Shown here piece by piece: positions 47,791-60,149 of a stretch of 64,000 bases of DNA. Location: contig OU015669.1 of the NCBI GenBank assembly GCA_907165275.2, positions 7,586,501 through 7,650,500 of the forward strand, given 5' to 3'. Numbering within the stretch: the first letter of the stretch is position 1; the number at the start of each line of letters is the position of its first letter. The notes beneath the pieces are model-generated. The model searched no databases, had not been told where the DNA came from, and saw only the letters and a program-made list of their open reading frames with translations. A program made the position numbers and the translations under genes. Source of the stretch: Zygaena filipendulae (Eukaryota; Arthropoda; Insecta; Lepidoptera; Zygaenidae).

Positions 47791-49462
47791 ATGTTGATTC
47801 GATTGGCTATACTAATATATGTATATACCTATTGCATTAAATTATTGTCTAAAAATAAATAAGTTTTTGATGTAAAAATTTATATATATATATTTTATTA
47901 ATAAGTTTAGTTTCAGGATATACCTAGGTATACCCAAATTAAATGCCTTTTTCTATTTAGCAATAAACTTTTACAACATTTTAAAGTTAGAATGTGCTAT
48001 CCCGAGTTCAGACTATTTTATTACCCAAAACTAATAAAACTTGAATAAAATGTACCTACTGTTGGTATCACAAGGAGTTATTTTGTTTCATCTTTTAGTT
48101 TCTGTGCCCTAGCAATTAGCATAAAATTAGTTGTAATTATTATTACAACTTACTAATGCTAGTAAGTTGTAGGTAAACTTGATACAATATAGTATTTTTT
48201 AACGGAGATCTATAAAAGGAAAGGTTGTTGAGGATGATTTTGATGCCAAAGAAAGTATTCTTTTGGACAAATTCATGTTATATTTCAAACGTATACGCCG
48301 TCTTTTCTTAATACAAGAGCAACGTAAATCATAGTGCGGCACATCTGCCGGCGAAATAGAAAAATAACAATAAATAAAGGGAAAATATATCCGGGGCTGG
48401 GATGCCCCCGGTCCGAAGCGAGCGACACACGGGTTAACGCCAAATGTGTTGTGATACAAGAAAATACATTATTATATATTTTATCTTAGGTTTTAACTCA
48501 TAATTCATCTTTTTTTTTCTACCTACCTATATTATGTTACGTAAGGTGTGATGGAAGGGGTTTTATACGACCTACGGCTAGCTCGTTATTAAATAAATTA
48601 AAAGTATCTAATAAAAGGTAGGTTGGGCATAATTTACATTGATATCACGATAAAAATATTAAGAATAATAATTTAGATCTGATTCGGCTGAAACAAAAAA
48701 TGGGAAATAAGTACATGACTTTATATTTAGAAAAAGGAATGCTAAAATAGAATAAGAAAAATGCAGCCGTTTAAAAAAAAGGCGTAATAAAAATGGGGCA
48801 GGATATTATAATAACGAGTGACATAACGCGGCCTCGTCACATGAGTATGATGTTTTCTGAGTATATCATTAGCAGTAGGTATCTGAAAAGGTAAATAAAA
48901 TATGTACAAATGGAGAGAAGAAAATCCTCACATTAAAGAAACTACTGGCCTTTTAATACTATCCCGGAATTCCTCTGCATCGGCTCAGCGAGCTAACCCT
49001 TCTGATAATCCGGGCTATAATGAACCGGGTACGCGACCCCACCCCGGACAACTGTGAGGTCGGTCCGAACTGTCGCTTTATTTTTTCCTAATCTACAAGA
49101 CACGAATGATAAATTATGATAATAGCTCATTCATCGATCATATATATTAATAAGTTATTATTACAATGTAACATACAGATTTCTTCACCGGATAATTATT
49201 GTAAACAGATGAAAAATGTGAACCGAGAACTTCAACTTATAAAAGATCGAAATCGTATTACCACCAGCGTTTACAATTTATCCGAAGATAGGTAAATATC
49301 CATTTGTAAGACGTAGGTATATCGTTTTTACCTACCTAATCAAAATTGTACGTTAATATTTAGCGAAACTAACTAGCCAGTTCATGTTGCTAAATTAATT
49401 TAAAAGAAATGCAAGAAACAATAAATAAATAATATATATTATGTTGCTTATTAATTATTAGC

Positions 49463-49768
49463 AGTGCCTTGCGGTTTCACCCACGTGAAATGTTTTTATA
49501 CGACAACTTTTTTTCCCGATATCCGATTTAAATGAAATAGAGCCTATATGTAGCTCCAGGTTAAGCTTAATTTACCTGTAAAAACCGCATGACAATCCGT
49601 TCGGTAAATACGGAGATTATCACGAACAGACAGACAGACAGAAAAAAAAAATTAAAATTTTTTTTTGGGCTTGGTTACTCTTCTTTTATCACCTCTCTCA
49701 ATTTTAGATAAAAATATTCATTGTAGAGAATCGGGGATTTTACTCTTTTATTATAGTATAGATTTATT
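49463..49768 (+). repeat. GC-core-like repeat, divergent family
   Basis: Head TTAGCAGTGCCTTGCGGTTT with CACCCACGTGAAATG, then CAGACAGACAGACAG followed by an A run and a TATAGTATAGATT end. The head resembles the GC-core family but the body differs from all others here. Confidence 0.6.
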
Positions 49769-49939
49769 GCTACAGCGAGAAAAAGAAATAAAGCTACATC
49801 GTTGTACAATAATATCATGTTTTTATATTCGCTAGTACATAAAGGTACGTTTGTGTAAAAAAATAATTAGGTATACCGTATAGGTACTCCAATAGAAAGC
49901 ATTTACCTACTTTCAATCAATAGGCTGACGATAAGCCAT

Positions 49940-50170
49940 TTTTGTAGATCGTTCCCTTCATTCGGTGCATCACAATCATCGCCCAGCGCCATTTTATATT
50001 GACAGTACGTGTTCCGAATGTCCGATCATTTTCCGGATTTTTGTAGCTATTTTTATTTGGCATCGATCGAATTCGGACGGCTGGGCCGTTTTGACCGCGC
50101 GGCGGCAGTCGAAGGGTTGGCCACCCGTGTAATTGGTCAGTTACAATTCATTACACATACGGTATTTGAG
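49940..50170. promoter_or_regulatory. candidate cis-regulatory block in intron 2
   Basis: Unique GC-richer DNA with TACGTG at 50006-50011 (Trh/Sim:Tango-type element), ATCGATCGAATTCGGACGG and GACCGCGCGGCGGCAGTCG. No frame. Motif-based inference only. Confidence 0.25.
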
Positions 50171-50314
50171 ATTTTTTTTGTATCATAACTAAAGAGCAAA
50201 AATGCAGTGTTAAATATGTGTGCTTTTAGTCACATCTTGATAATAGAGAAACAAAAGAAAGTCCAACATTGACAACGATTCTAATTTTGAGTTTTGAAAT
50301 TTTTATACTAAAGA

Positions 50315-50345
50315 AAATCTTTCTTTCTTTCTTTCTTTTTTTTTA
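50315..50345. repeat. (TTTC)n simple repeat
   Basis: About five TTTC units followed by a T run. Short microsatellite. Confidence 0.85.
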
Positions 50346-50640
50346 TTATAGCTTTCGCATATAATGCATTTAGCCAGTTTCAAGTAAAATAAGTTAGTTA
50401 AATGCACAAAGTAACGTTTAGCATCGTTGTACGGTTTGAACTTGTAGGCCATGGTACTAAGTAGACTACAAGAACTTTCTCGGAGCTCTTGAAGGATACT
50501 GAAGAAATCAGCTCGAAATATCATTATCTTCTTGAGCACCCAAAAAACTGTCACTGTGAAAATTATTGTCCAATACAGCACCATAAAACACAACGAAATT
50601 AGCTTTTAACAATAATAAATAAATGACTGAACCGCATTTG

Positions 50641-50746
50641 TTTTTTTTTGGCAATGCACGTTGTCAGGGGTACAGAAAAAAACATAGGCTATACTTTTTA
50701 TTTCGAAATTCCCGCGGAAACTCCAAAATTACCGCGGAAACTAACT
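50641..50746 (-). repeat. GC-core repeat, subfamily 4 fragment
   Basis: Minus-strand core end: GGCAATGCACGTTGTCAGGG, then ATTCCCGCGGAAACTCC and ATTACCGCGGAAAC. The tail is missing. Confidence 0.75.
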
Positions 50747-52160
50747 ATTAAGACTAATACTTATCATTAGGTAAATATTAGTTTTTACGTATCAAGTTGC
50801 ACCGATTCTCCTTATGCAAACTTCATAAATACTTATAATGTTCCGATGGAACTCTCTGCTGGTTTAGTAAGCATATCTATTTAAAAGACGCCAATCAATA
50901 GCTCAGCGCCCTCGAGAGAAGAGTTCGCTCACAAAGGGCGGTAATTCTTCATTAGAGCTCACTGGTTCCGGTCAAGTATAGCCCTAGGGGGCCGGCAATC
51001 AACGCCTTTAAGTTGTGTTGTTTTTGAGGGGTCATATATCCAAGCTCAAAGAAAAGTTTAGTTTAACGGAAGGTAACCTTTTCTAGCGTAAACTGTGCAG
51101 GCTGCGATACTGTAACTCATCCCACTATCATATTGATCCGACACCAGTTATCCACCAGGTATTATAGTTATCTTAAAATTGCACGCCAACTTAATAATTT
51201 TGAATTATAGAAATTAGGTGAGGTGAAGACTAACTAGGGGCAGAGAGAACTGGAGGAAACTAGAGTAGGCCTTCGCCAAAGAGTTGACTTCCACAATTGA
51301 AGCATCATAAAAAAAAAAAATTGAATTCAGCCTGTATCTGAGATGTTGCAATTTTTTTCTCGGAAGGTAATAATAATATCGTACACCAACCACAATCGTG
51401 TTGGTGCGGGTTATTTAATTTGGCCTTGTGAAAATAGTGACCCTTCGGTGAACGTCGACGCTAAACCAACAAGACGCTCGAGATGGACAAATACGCCCAA
51501 ATTATTGCTTTCAATCCGCTTTTTTCCCTCCGTTGTTTGCCAATGTGGAATATTAGCGTATATTGAGGGAAAATAACGTAATATTTTGCACTTAACATTT
51601 GTACTAAGAGGAACAGTAGGTACCTATCTTACAGAATTTGCAGTAGTTTAAGTGAAAGTAATAATTTAAAATATGCCGGAAACTTACCTACTAGTAAAAA
51701 ATAAAAAATTTTGATGTAATTTCTTATATTTCTTATACCTATTAGTAGATTTCTTATAGTAGTTTCCTAATTTGGCGCCTGATGAAGATTATGATTATTA
51801 TCCGCATAATTATGTATTTTAAGACATGTGAAACTTTGAATTTTTCTAATTTTCAATTTTGGTCTGTCTATACCTCGACTATTTCCGGGATTTTTCAACG
51901 GATTTGTACGAAACTTTTTACACCTACATCGTATGAGTATTATTTTACATCTGTAGTAACGTTAAGACAAGGAATATAGGATATACTTTTTAGATTCAGA
52001 TCATAGGTTCTTTTATTGGTACTTGTCCACATGAATTTCAGTATTGTTTCAACCAGGTGGCTATACAAGTATAATCGGTAGTCTATGTGTTCATTCAGGA
52101 TATTTTTTTTTTCAAAATTTCATCTAAATTCGTCCAGCTACTTCAGCGGAAAAGGCTATT

Positions 52161-52370
52161 TATCCTACTAATATTACACGTATAAATGTGAAAGTGTGGA
52201 CGTTTGGATGTTTGTTACTCAATCACGCAAAAACGGCTGAACGGATTTGGATGAAATTTGGCATGCACGTTGTCAGGGGTACAGAGAAGGACTCAGGGTA
52301 TTTTTTATCTCGGAATTCAAGCGGGAACTCCCAAATTACCGTGGGTGAAACCGCGGGGTACAGCTAGTAT
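52161..52370 (-). repeat. GC-core repeat, subfamily 4, full copy
   Basis: From ATCCTACTAATATTACACG through CGCAAAAACGGCTGAACGG and GGCATGCACGTTGTCAGGGG to GAAACCGCGGGGTACAGCTA. Subfamily 4 shares GGCTGAACGGATTTG with the copies at 55575 and 59530. Confidence 0.85.
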
Positions 52371-53500
52371 CTAATAATAGTGTGATTCTTCACTTTTATA
52401 ATTTTTCACTAGTGTCGGGTAAAACAATTCTTAGATGCGTGTTTAATGGATGGACAATGCAGTTGAGAACGACCCACTCAAGTGGTCGTATTTTTTGGGG
52501 AGGTTTATTAAATTTGCCCGCAAAATGGACGTGCCACTCGTTTCGTGTATACTAAAGACCGCTGCAAAGGGAATGTAATAAGATTTCCATCGTTAGTGGC
52601 AACCCTGACAACTGTCTGATTTAAGAACAAAACGCCATGTTTCTTTTAAGCGACCGATAATGATGTGGTCTTTCTTTTTAATTCAAATCATTGCGCTATG
52701 ATAAATGTATAGATACGTATATATTTTCATAATAATAAGGGTTATCACTTCAAATAAGATATAATTTCTTCCTTTCTTTTTGTGAAAAATAGGTACTTAT
52801 GGTTCTTAGTCTTCCGCCATAATAATGGAAATTACATTAGGTACATTTTAGAATTTGGTTACCCTATAACTTTTCCTCCTTCAGTGTTTTAAATTTTTAA
52901 TTAGCCACAAAAGTACTCACGTTTCACAATTCCCACCTCAGTGGTAGAATTACAATATTACAAACACGTGTTTTTTACCGAAAATAAAAGCCTCAATACC
53001 GATTTCTATGACTAATTTCATAACTTAAACTTAAGGGATGAATTTTCTAAAACCCTATAGCTGCTTGCGTTATGAAAGGAAGCCCTGTGCAAAATTTTCC
53101 AGTGTGTACAGTAACGCAAATTTGTATGCTATTCATATTACTATACTTAATTTGTGAATTTTTATTTGTAATAATTATATTCGTACATAAATAGTATAAA
53201 AGTATTTCTCAACAATTTTTTCGTTTAATAATAAAGCGGGAATTACATTAATAGACTTCATCAAGTCGCTATTCGCTAACGACATCGCAAATTACAGGCC
53301 ATAAACGCTTGCAATATCTGACTTAAGGGTAATACCTCACCGTTTGGTTGTAATGAGAAAATTATTCCGCGACTTAGCGCCTTAATAAAAATTTGTTCGA
53401 CCACCACAGGGGTTAGAGCTGTCTCAGCGATATTAATGGTTGTTTAGTACGTCTTAATTTGTGAGAAGAAATTATGGGAAAATGTTTGATATTATACGTA

Positions 53501-53732
53501 TACTAGCTGTCCCCCGCGATTTCATCCGCGGTAATTTTGGAGTTCCCGCGGAGGTTGCGGGAAAAAGTACTCTATGTCCTTCAGTTCCCGAGTGAATTCC
53601 GGGATAAAAACTATCCTATCTTTTAAGTTGAACCATATTATAAATGGTTGCAAAATTTTATCAAAATCCGTTCAGTAGTTTCAGAGTCCATCGCGGACAA
53701 ACAACGTGACACGTGATTTATATATATTAGAT
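53501..53732 (+). repeat. GC-core lepidopteran repeat, subfamily 1, copy 3
   Basis: Third copy, in trh intron 2, with the same head (CTAGCTGTCCCCCGCG) and the same ACGTGACACGTG tail as the copies at 919 and 1495. It has a short internal deletion around the second core. Confidence 0.85.
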
Positions 53733-55574
53733 TTATGAATTTATTTTTTTAGGATAATAATCCTAAAAAACAAATACCCATAATTTCATATGATAACAAA
53801 ACATAATAAATGATTTTTTAAGAGTAACTATAACTAAAAGATAATAAATAAAAGTAAAAGTATTTGCTGTAAGTCCCTAAACTACTTCTCTGTGGTGTAG
53901 GAATTAGTCTGTTCCATACAAAGTCCATGTAGCTAAGTAGCCTAAATGCTGGATGGTTCTTATATAGAGGCAAAAAAAAAATATGTTTTTTAAAATTGTA
54001 TACTGAACATCTTCCATCAATAAGTTCTTCGTTCAACCTTGCAGCCTGTATATAGTTTAAACAACTTTAGTTTTCATAATTCCTTTCAAACCAAGTGAAA
54101 ATATTTAACCTCGCCAAGTTCACATGACCGCAAATTTAGGCTGCTAACCATATTTACAACAACGAGATGCGGAGATAGTGCCCTTGCGTGTTCTTTATTA
54201 CGATTTAATTCCACTGCACGGGTACTGCTCGCCTTTGATATGCCGAAACAACCTGCTTCTTTGCGGTGACCACACTTCGTAGATGTTGTAGGAGTTAAAT
54301 GTTCTTTCTCAAGTAGAAAAAGACTGTTTATTCTCCATATAAGCAACTTTGTTGCCAAAACCAAGTTCTGAATAAAGCCCAAAATAAGATTGTCATATAG
54401 GTGTTATCGTACTTTTATACCTATTTAAAGGTAAAAACAAAAAAGTTCTTTTTAGTTCTCTCGAAATTGATTATTTCCAAAATATGTTTTACTTTATTAT
54501 TACGCGTTGTCTCAATAATGATAAGCAGTATGGTCATATCACAATGTAGGATAGAGTCGTAGCAGTAACTGTTGTTGTTTTGTTCAGGCTTTGGTACGAA
54601 ACTTATGATATTTTGATAAACTGATATACGTTGAACACATTTCTTACTTTATTTGTTTTATTTATTTATTTATTACAGTCAACAGTATTTTACAAAATAA
54701 TTTCTTAAGACTTAGAAGTGATACAATAGTAAAGCCATTAATTGACTGCTATGTAATTTATAACAATGAATAGCTATACCAAATATACTCTATTTTTTAT
54801 TTTCCCTTCTGTAAAATTTGTGTCCCGAACATAAAAATGTTTTTAGGTGCATAATTAATCGATGCCTAACAACCAAAATAGGATGGGTATGTACAAGAAT
54901 TTTAAGCACAGTAATTTTTTAAGTATATTTTTTGCCGATTATACCATGTTAAGTTGTGTGCATTTTTTTAAAGGTATAATAATATTTTTTTCGCTGCTCC
55001 ATGCACCGTTGGTTTTGTGATTAAATTTTGAACGGTATTTTGAAAAAAAAATAAAATTGTATTTCTGTTTACCCATGTATGCCTAGTTACAGTTTGTTGA
55101 ACATAAGTTTTCCATGATGATCAGTAACTTCTGTCCTGTACCAACCCTTTTGAATTCCTTCCCCGCCACTTTGAAAACATCTTTGCTCCATCTGGAAGCC
55201 GACGCAGACTTCCTTTACTACGATTTAATTATAGCAAATTAATTCACATGACCGTCGTTGTACTTACTCATTTAAAAGCATTAGACTAAGTAAGATAGAA
55301 CACAGTTCATTAGACTCTCCACCGTCTACGCTACTAGCTATGTACAAAACAGTGTATTGTCGTGGCTGTCTGTCTGTTAGGTCTAAGCCGACGTCACGAC
55401 TCCCCGTCACGACCGGCGACGTGTGTCCTTGCGTCTTGTTTTGTTTGTGGGACTTGCATCAAAATTTATGTTGAATTGTACACTACCAACACTTTCGTTT
55501 GCGCAGAAATTAAATATTTCAATGGCAAAGACTTAAGAATTACTAGGTATCCTAACTAATATCTATCTTCTTCT

Positions 55575-56071
55575 ATCTATACTTATAATAAAACTGTAGA
55601 GAGGTCAATTCTGTACATTGAATATATATTCAAAATTAATATTGGAGGATGAATGGTGATCGATACTGATGCCAAAAATGCAATTAGTAATTTTTTTGTC
55701 TGTCTGTCTGTATGTGCACGCATGGGTCAAAAACTACTGAAGGAATTTTAACCAAACTTGGTAAGATTGTAGTCCATACTCCTGGGCAGGTTATAGGGTA
55801 TATAAAATAACGCTAAAACACATAGGAGCTGAGCAGTTCAATTGGTCCATGGCGGTGACGATAAATTTGAAGCAAGTCAGATGAAAATGCGCTTTCCAGC
55901 TCTTATCCTCGCATACGTTTACTCAATCACGCAAAAACGGCTGAACGGATTTGAATAAAAGGCATGCACGTTATCAGGGGTACAGAGAAGGACATAGGTT
56001 ACTTTTTATCCCGAAATTCCCGCGGGAACTTCGAAATTACCGCGGGTGAAACCGCGGGGAACAGCTAGTAT
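55575..56071 (-). repeat. GC-core repeat, long subfamily 5 copy
   Basis: A 0.5-kb minus-strand copy. It has an extra 5' module on the + strand map (55640-55915, with CTGTCTGTATGTGCACGCAT and CATACTCCTGGGCAGGTTAT) joined to a subfamily 4 end (GAAACCGCGGGGAACAGCTA). The module recurs at 59530-59760. Such a long form could be closer to a parental element. Confidence 0.8.
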
Positions 56072-56144
56072 TTAATAAAATAATAACACTTCATAGTTTT
56101 AATTTAAAATAACATAATATTCACACAAACTGACATGTAAAGTA

Positions 56145-56285
56145 ATCGAAGCCGCGCTACTGTCGGGCAGGTCGTCGCGCAGCGCGATGCTATCGCGGGG
56201 TGTCGGGTTGCGGCCGCGGCTCGCAAGCGCACGCGCAGTTTACGACGACGTCCAGCCCAGCTCTTTGTTTCACTTGCTACAGGTT
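56145..56285. promoter_or_regulatory. CpG-rich block 0.8 kb before exon 3
   Basis: The most CpG-dense stretch in the introns (CGTCGCGCAGCGCGATGC, GCGGCCGCGGCTCGCAAGCG). It is open on the minus strand (56104-56337, Arg/Ala-rich) but resembles no protein I know. It could be an internal promoter, a regulatory island or an untranslated alternative exon. Confidence 0.25.
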
Positions 56286-57068
56286 TATTTCGAGGAGTTA
56301 TGACGTATGTTTTGTGGGAAGCCATGTTTTTTTTCATTAAAAGTGAGAGTAACTAAACGTTTGATACTTTGAAAGTTTTTTCATTCTGGTACAACGTATG
56401 CGTGTAAGTTTTTTTAGTTTCAGTATAAGTAGTACTAGGACCAAGACTAGGTCAGTAAAGTTATCAAATTCATAAAATCACATTAAGTATATTTCTGCTT
56501 AGTAAAAAGATAAATTTTATACGTACGGGCTTCATAAATACAACAACACAGTAGGTACCTACCTAACTTAAATCATACATAGCACTGTGGTTGGTCGATT
56601 TTTAGAAGGAATAATGAAAGAAAGAAAGATTTACTAAGCAAAATGAGACACAACACAAATGAATATGGAAAGAACACAAATGAAAATAATTTTCGTAAAA
56701 AAAGTAGATATTCTACAATGAATTTAGGTAAATAATATCTGAATTTGCTTTAGGAATCATAAAATTTTGTTTAAATGAGCGTATTTAAATAGATCTGGCG
56801 AATTTTTTCCAAAAATCTGTAGTTACATTACACGTGACTAACTTAACCTATGAAACTTTGAAATCTAAACTTTGGTTCTCCAACGTTTCTTCCCATTTTT
56901 GATTCCAATCCCGCAAAGAACTGGACCCCAAAAATTTCTCTATCCGTTGCCTTGGCCAATGGGACTTTGCCAATCGGCAAAGTGATTCTTTGCCCATTGA
57001 CAACAGCATTTATTGCCGTGCAGAATAGTAGATGGATTTTTATAATAAAATTGCAGTTTTTGTTACAG

Positions 57069-57145
57069 GCTCCCAGAACAGGCGGACGTCGGCGGGACTC
57101 GCCTTGGAGCTGTTCGAACAACACCAAGGCACTCATATACTGCAG
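57069..57145 (+). CDS. trh: trachealess, coding exon 3 (linker and PAS-A start)
   Basis: Short 77-nt exon whose first two bases complete the Gly codon begun in exon 2. It reads SQNRRTSAG, then LALELFEQHQGTHILQ. LFEQHQGTHILQ is the conserved entry to PAS-A of Trachealess/NPAS3 proteins; the fly protein also has LFEQHQGTHILQ. The acceptor is TTGTTACAG at 57060-57068 and the donor is GTGAAT at 57146. The exon ends on a codon boundary. A 126-residue open frame on the opposite strand (56843-57223) spans it and looks like a shadow. The exon is flanked by repeat-derived sequence starting only about 26 bases downstream. Confidence 0.93.
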
Positions 57146-57170
57146 GTGAATACTCACAGAATTATTGATT

Positions 57171-57280
57171 ACTATAGTTGTGCCCCGCGGTAGTTTTTGC
57201 GTGAAAGAGTAACAAACATCCATCCATCAATCCATCCATACATTCTTACAAACTCTCGCGTTTATAATATTAGTAGGAAG
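57171..57280 (+). repeat. GC-core repeat, deleted copy next to exon 3
   Basis: Head ATAGTTGTGCCCCGCGG joined directly to tail GCGTGAAAGAGTAACAAACA, CATCCATCAATCCATCC and TTTATAATATTAGTAGGAAG. The middle is lost. It starts 26 bases after the exon 3 donor. Confidence 0.7.
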
Positions 57281-57486
57281 TAGAATTGATTATTGTAGAA
57301 AACCGTTAAAATCAATATTTTTAACTTATGCTAAGGATTGAGACCTTTAAATTATTCAATCGAATTCTAAAGTGCTTATGAAAAATTAAAATCTATAGTG
57401 GAAATCGATTCCGCAACGTTCTATTTCTCCTGAAAGTGTTGGTTTTAATTCAGTTTAGCGAGTGACTGACCTAAACTACTATTTTA

Positions 57487-57632
57487 AATGCGAGTGTGAA
57501 TTTATCTGTTTGTTTGTTTGTTACGATTTTACGCCTTAATTACTCAAATGATCATCATGAAATTTTTATACACGTTTTCAGAAGAGGACATAAGGTACCC
57601 CGGAATTCTTGATAAAACTCCGAAATTAACCT
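57487..57632 (-). repeat. GC-core repeat, subfamily 2, minus strand
   Basis: GTTTGTTTGTTTGTTACGAT, ACGCCTTAATTACTCAAATG, ATCATCATGAAATTTTTATA then CCCCGGAATTCTTGATAAAACTCCG: a minus-strand copy lacking its head. Confidence 0.7.
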
Positions 57633-58629
57633 ACTTTTATTCATATAAAAATTTAGAACAAGTACAAAATGCGAAATAAAATTTGTGATCTGCATAATAA
57701 TAATCTATTACCACAATATAAATATAATCAAACATTAAGAAATCCAATCTTACGTCTAATTATAAATGTTTACTTTCGTCAGCCGTAAAGTGTTGAGTAA
57801 CGAGAAAAAAAAAAACGGTTGATAAAAAACACCTGACAACAAAGCCTTTGGCTATTCACATCCGAACTTGACTTTGCGTTGCATAACGCACTGGCCCACT
57901 TCCACTTTTTATAAGCGGTTCAATCATACCACCGACCACACAACAGTGCCAACTCAGAGTAATAAATATGTGCCAACAAGAAAGTTGGTAACACATAAAG
58001 AGACAATTTTACGAAACACCAACCGTAGTAATTCGCTGGTTTCCAATCGCACTATAAATTGAACACGAAAGTTGGTTTGTTTGTGTTTTGTGCAAACACA
58101 TTAGTTAAGTAGTTATAGTGCTTTAGATCCATAGATTTGCACAATCACGCTGAGGTGGTAGTTGAATTGATTTGGGTTAAGTCGTAGAGGTTTCAACTTC
58201 TCCGAGTCCTAACGTAGAATGTCAGTTTCTTTTATTTTCTTTAAACACTGTTACGAATTTCTTAGCTTTAAGATTTTGTTTAGATACACACTTCTACATA
58301 TTTATCTTTGCAAAACGATGTTATGTATATTATTTTTTATGAATATTCTATACTATACAATCACTACATGAGGAAATTATGTTATCACTATTATTAGTTA
58401 TATTATGTTTTATAATTACATAATAAAAAAAAACTATTACAAAGTAATTAAAACAATCACGAATAGGTTTTTTGTAAACACACTGTCATGCATGCTATAA
58501 ATTTTGTCATCATGTCTTCATTATATGTGTTTGTCTTAATATAGATTTATTGCGTGCCCAAAAAGTAGAAATAACAGGTATATGGATCGACACTTTTACT
58601 CAATATTTAAACATCGGAAAATCAAAGAA

Positions 58630-58668
58630 TTAAACTTCAGTTTCACGTGGGTGACACCACGGGCATTA
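58630..58668 (-). repeat. GC-core repeat remnant
   Basis: TTCACGTGGGTGACACCACG followed by GGCATTAGTTAG matches a degraded head of the family. Confidence 0.5.
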
Positions 58669-59264
58669 GTTAGTCTCAAATGTGACAATATTTAATAATT
58701 TATTGATTTCTCTCAAACGATTTCGTAACCGATATTAATCAAATCAAACAAACTCATACACGTTTTGCGGCGAGCTGAATAAAACGGTTGAGTAAAAAAA
58801 AAAAATCGATTACCGATCACGTAAATAGTATCGATTTGTGCAATCGATTCTGACTCATTACAATATTGTGGGTGCTGCGGTTTTGTGCTCAGCTGAAAAT
58901 GCACGCAGACGTGGGTACGTGATAGTATTGTCTTATGGATTTTTTAGAGCATATTCCATTTGTTGCGGCACAATTTGTATACTTACACTTTTGTTTGAGG
59001 AAAAAAGAGACTAGGGCGTACATGAAGGTACGCGGTTTGTTCAGTAGATTAGGTAGGTTAAGGCAAATGTAAAAGATTTAAATTTTAAAAAGTATAACTT
59101 TTGTGATTTTGCACTAAAATTATCGTATCTCATTTAGAGAGCGAAGTTCCGATTTTAGGCCTGTGAAGTATGCACTATGCAGCCTGTATGTATATGGAAC
59201 AAAATGATAATGACAAGTTTTATGGGGAAGGATAACAATGTAAAGATTGTAAGGAGCAATTTGT

Positions 59265-59350
59265 AAGCGTGTGTAAGCCATCACACCGCTCTAGGCCTGG
59301 GTGGTGGACTATCTCGTACAACCCCTCAGTGTTAGGGTAGGCCAGGACAT
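59265..59350. repeat. short interspersed fragment
   Basis: CTGGGTGGTGGACTATCTCG and CCCCTCAGTGTTAGGGTAGG resemble a block common in lepidopteran SINE/RTE repeats, as I remember it. No boundaries can be defined. Confidence 0.35.
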
Positions 59351-59479
59351 TAAAAAGTAATCAATGTAATTTTTACATTTCCTTCTTGGTTTCACATCAA
59401 TGTGTCTCTTTTTCAGTATAAAGGAGTATTATTGCTGAAACTTCTAAATTCAGCTCCTAGCTCAGGTCCTCTATAGTTA

Positions 59480-59880
59480 TTACTCGCTGTTCCCCGCAGT
59501 TTCACCCGCGGTAATTTCGAAGTTCCGAAGTTCGATATTGATGCCAAAAATTCAATCAGTAAATTGTCTGTCTGTCTGTATGTGCACGCATGGGTTAAAA
59601 ACTACTGAAGGGATTTTAACCAAACTTGGTACGATTTGTAGTCCATACTCCTGGGCAAGTTATAGGCTATATAACATAACGATAAGACACATAGGAGCTG
59701 AGCAGTGACGATAAATTTGAAGCAAGTCGGATGAAAATGCACTTTCGAGCTCTTATCCTCGCATACGCTTATTCAATCACGCAAAAACGGCTGAACGGAT
59801 TTGGATGAAATTTGGCATGCACGTTGTCAGGGGTACAGAGAAATCCGAAATTACCGCGGGTGAAACCGCGGGGCACAGCT
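59480..59880. repeat. head-to-head GC-core repeats (foldback)
   Basis: A + strand head (59480-59529: CTCGCTGTTCCCCGCAG, CCGCGGTAATTTCGAAGTTC) is joined to a long minus-strand subfamily 5 copy (59530-59880). The latter ends ATTACCGCGGGTGAAACCGC and GGGGCACAGCTA. The two ends form an inverted repeat of about 45 bases around 300 bases. Confidence 0.75.
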
Positions 59881-60149
59881 ATCATACCTAAAACTCCCGG
59901 TAAGTCTCACTTACAGTTTTTTTTACTTATAAAATCACACTCCTACAATGTAACTACTATTTTTCCTTTATTTTCATTCACCTCCCGCTTTTTATAGACT
60001 AAAAAAGAGAGAGACAAAAAGCAACTTGTTTATACTTAAGATGATGATATGTCAGTTTGCCAACCAAGCATCTCATTAAACTTGACAAAACATTCTTAAA
60101 CATTCTTCGAGAGCAAACCTAAAGAAATAGATTCTAGAAGTGATCAGAA

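Larger units (their letters stand above)
42834..57068 (+). other. trh: trh intron 2, GT-AG, 14.2 kb
   Basis: Intron between the bHLH exon and the PAS-A entry exon, with donor GTTAGT and acceptor TTACAG; it splits a codon after its first base. It contains a PIF/Harbinger-like MITE (43802-44072), a (GT)n microsatellite (44825-44913), a hairpin-bearing repeat (46623-47017) and several GC-core repeats. AT-rich stretches with nothing recognisable include 44930-45880, 47800-48990, 51030-52150 and 52380-53490. Stretch 53740-55560 shows only AT-rich DNA and simple T runs, plus a modestly GC-rich patch at 55370-55440. Confidence 0.85.

Noticed and set aside
56843..57223. 126-codon open frame on the minus strand, the longest in the window
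   Set aside because: It overlaps trh exon 3 in antisense and runs into a GC-core repeat. The encoded sequence resembles no family, while the + strand exon has clear orthology and splice sites.
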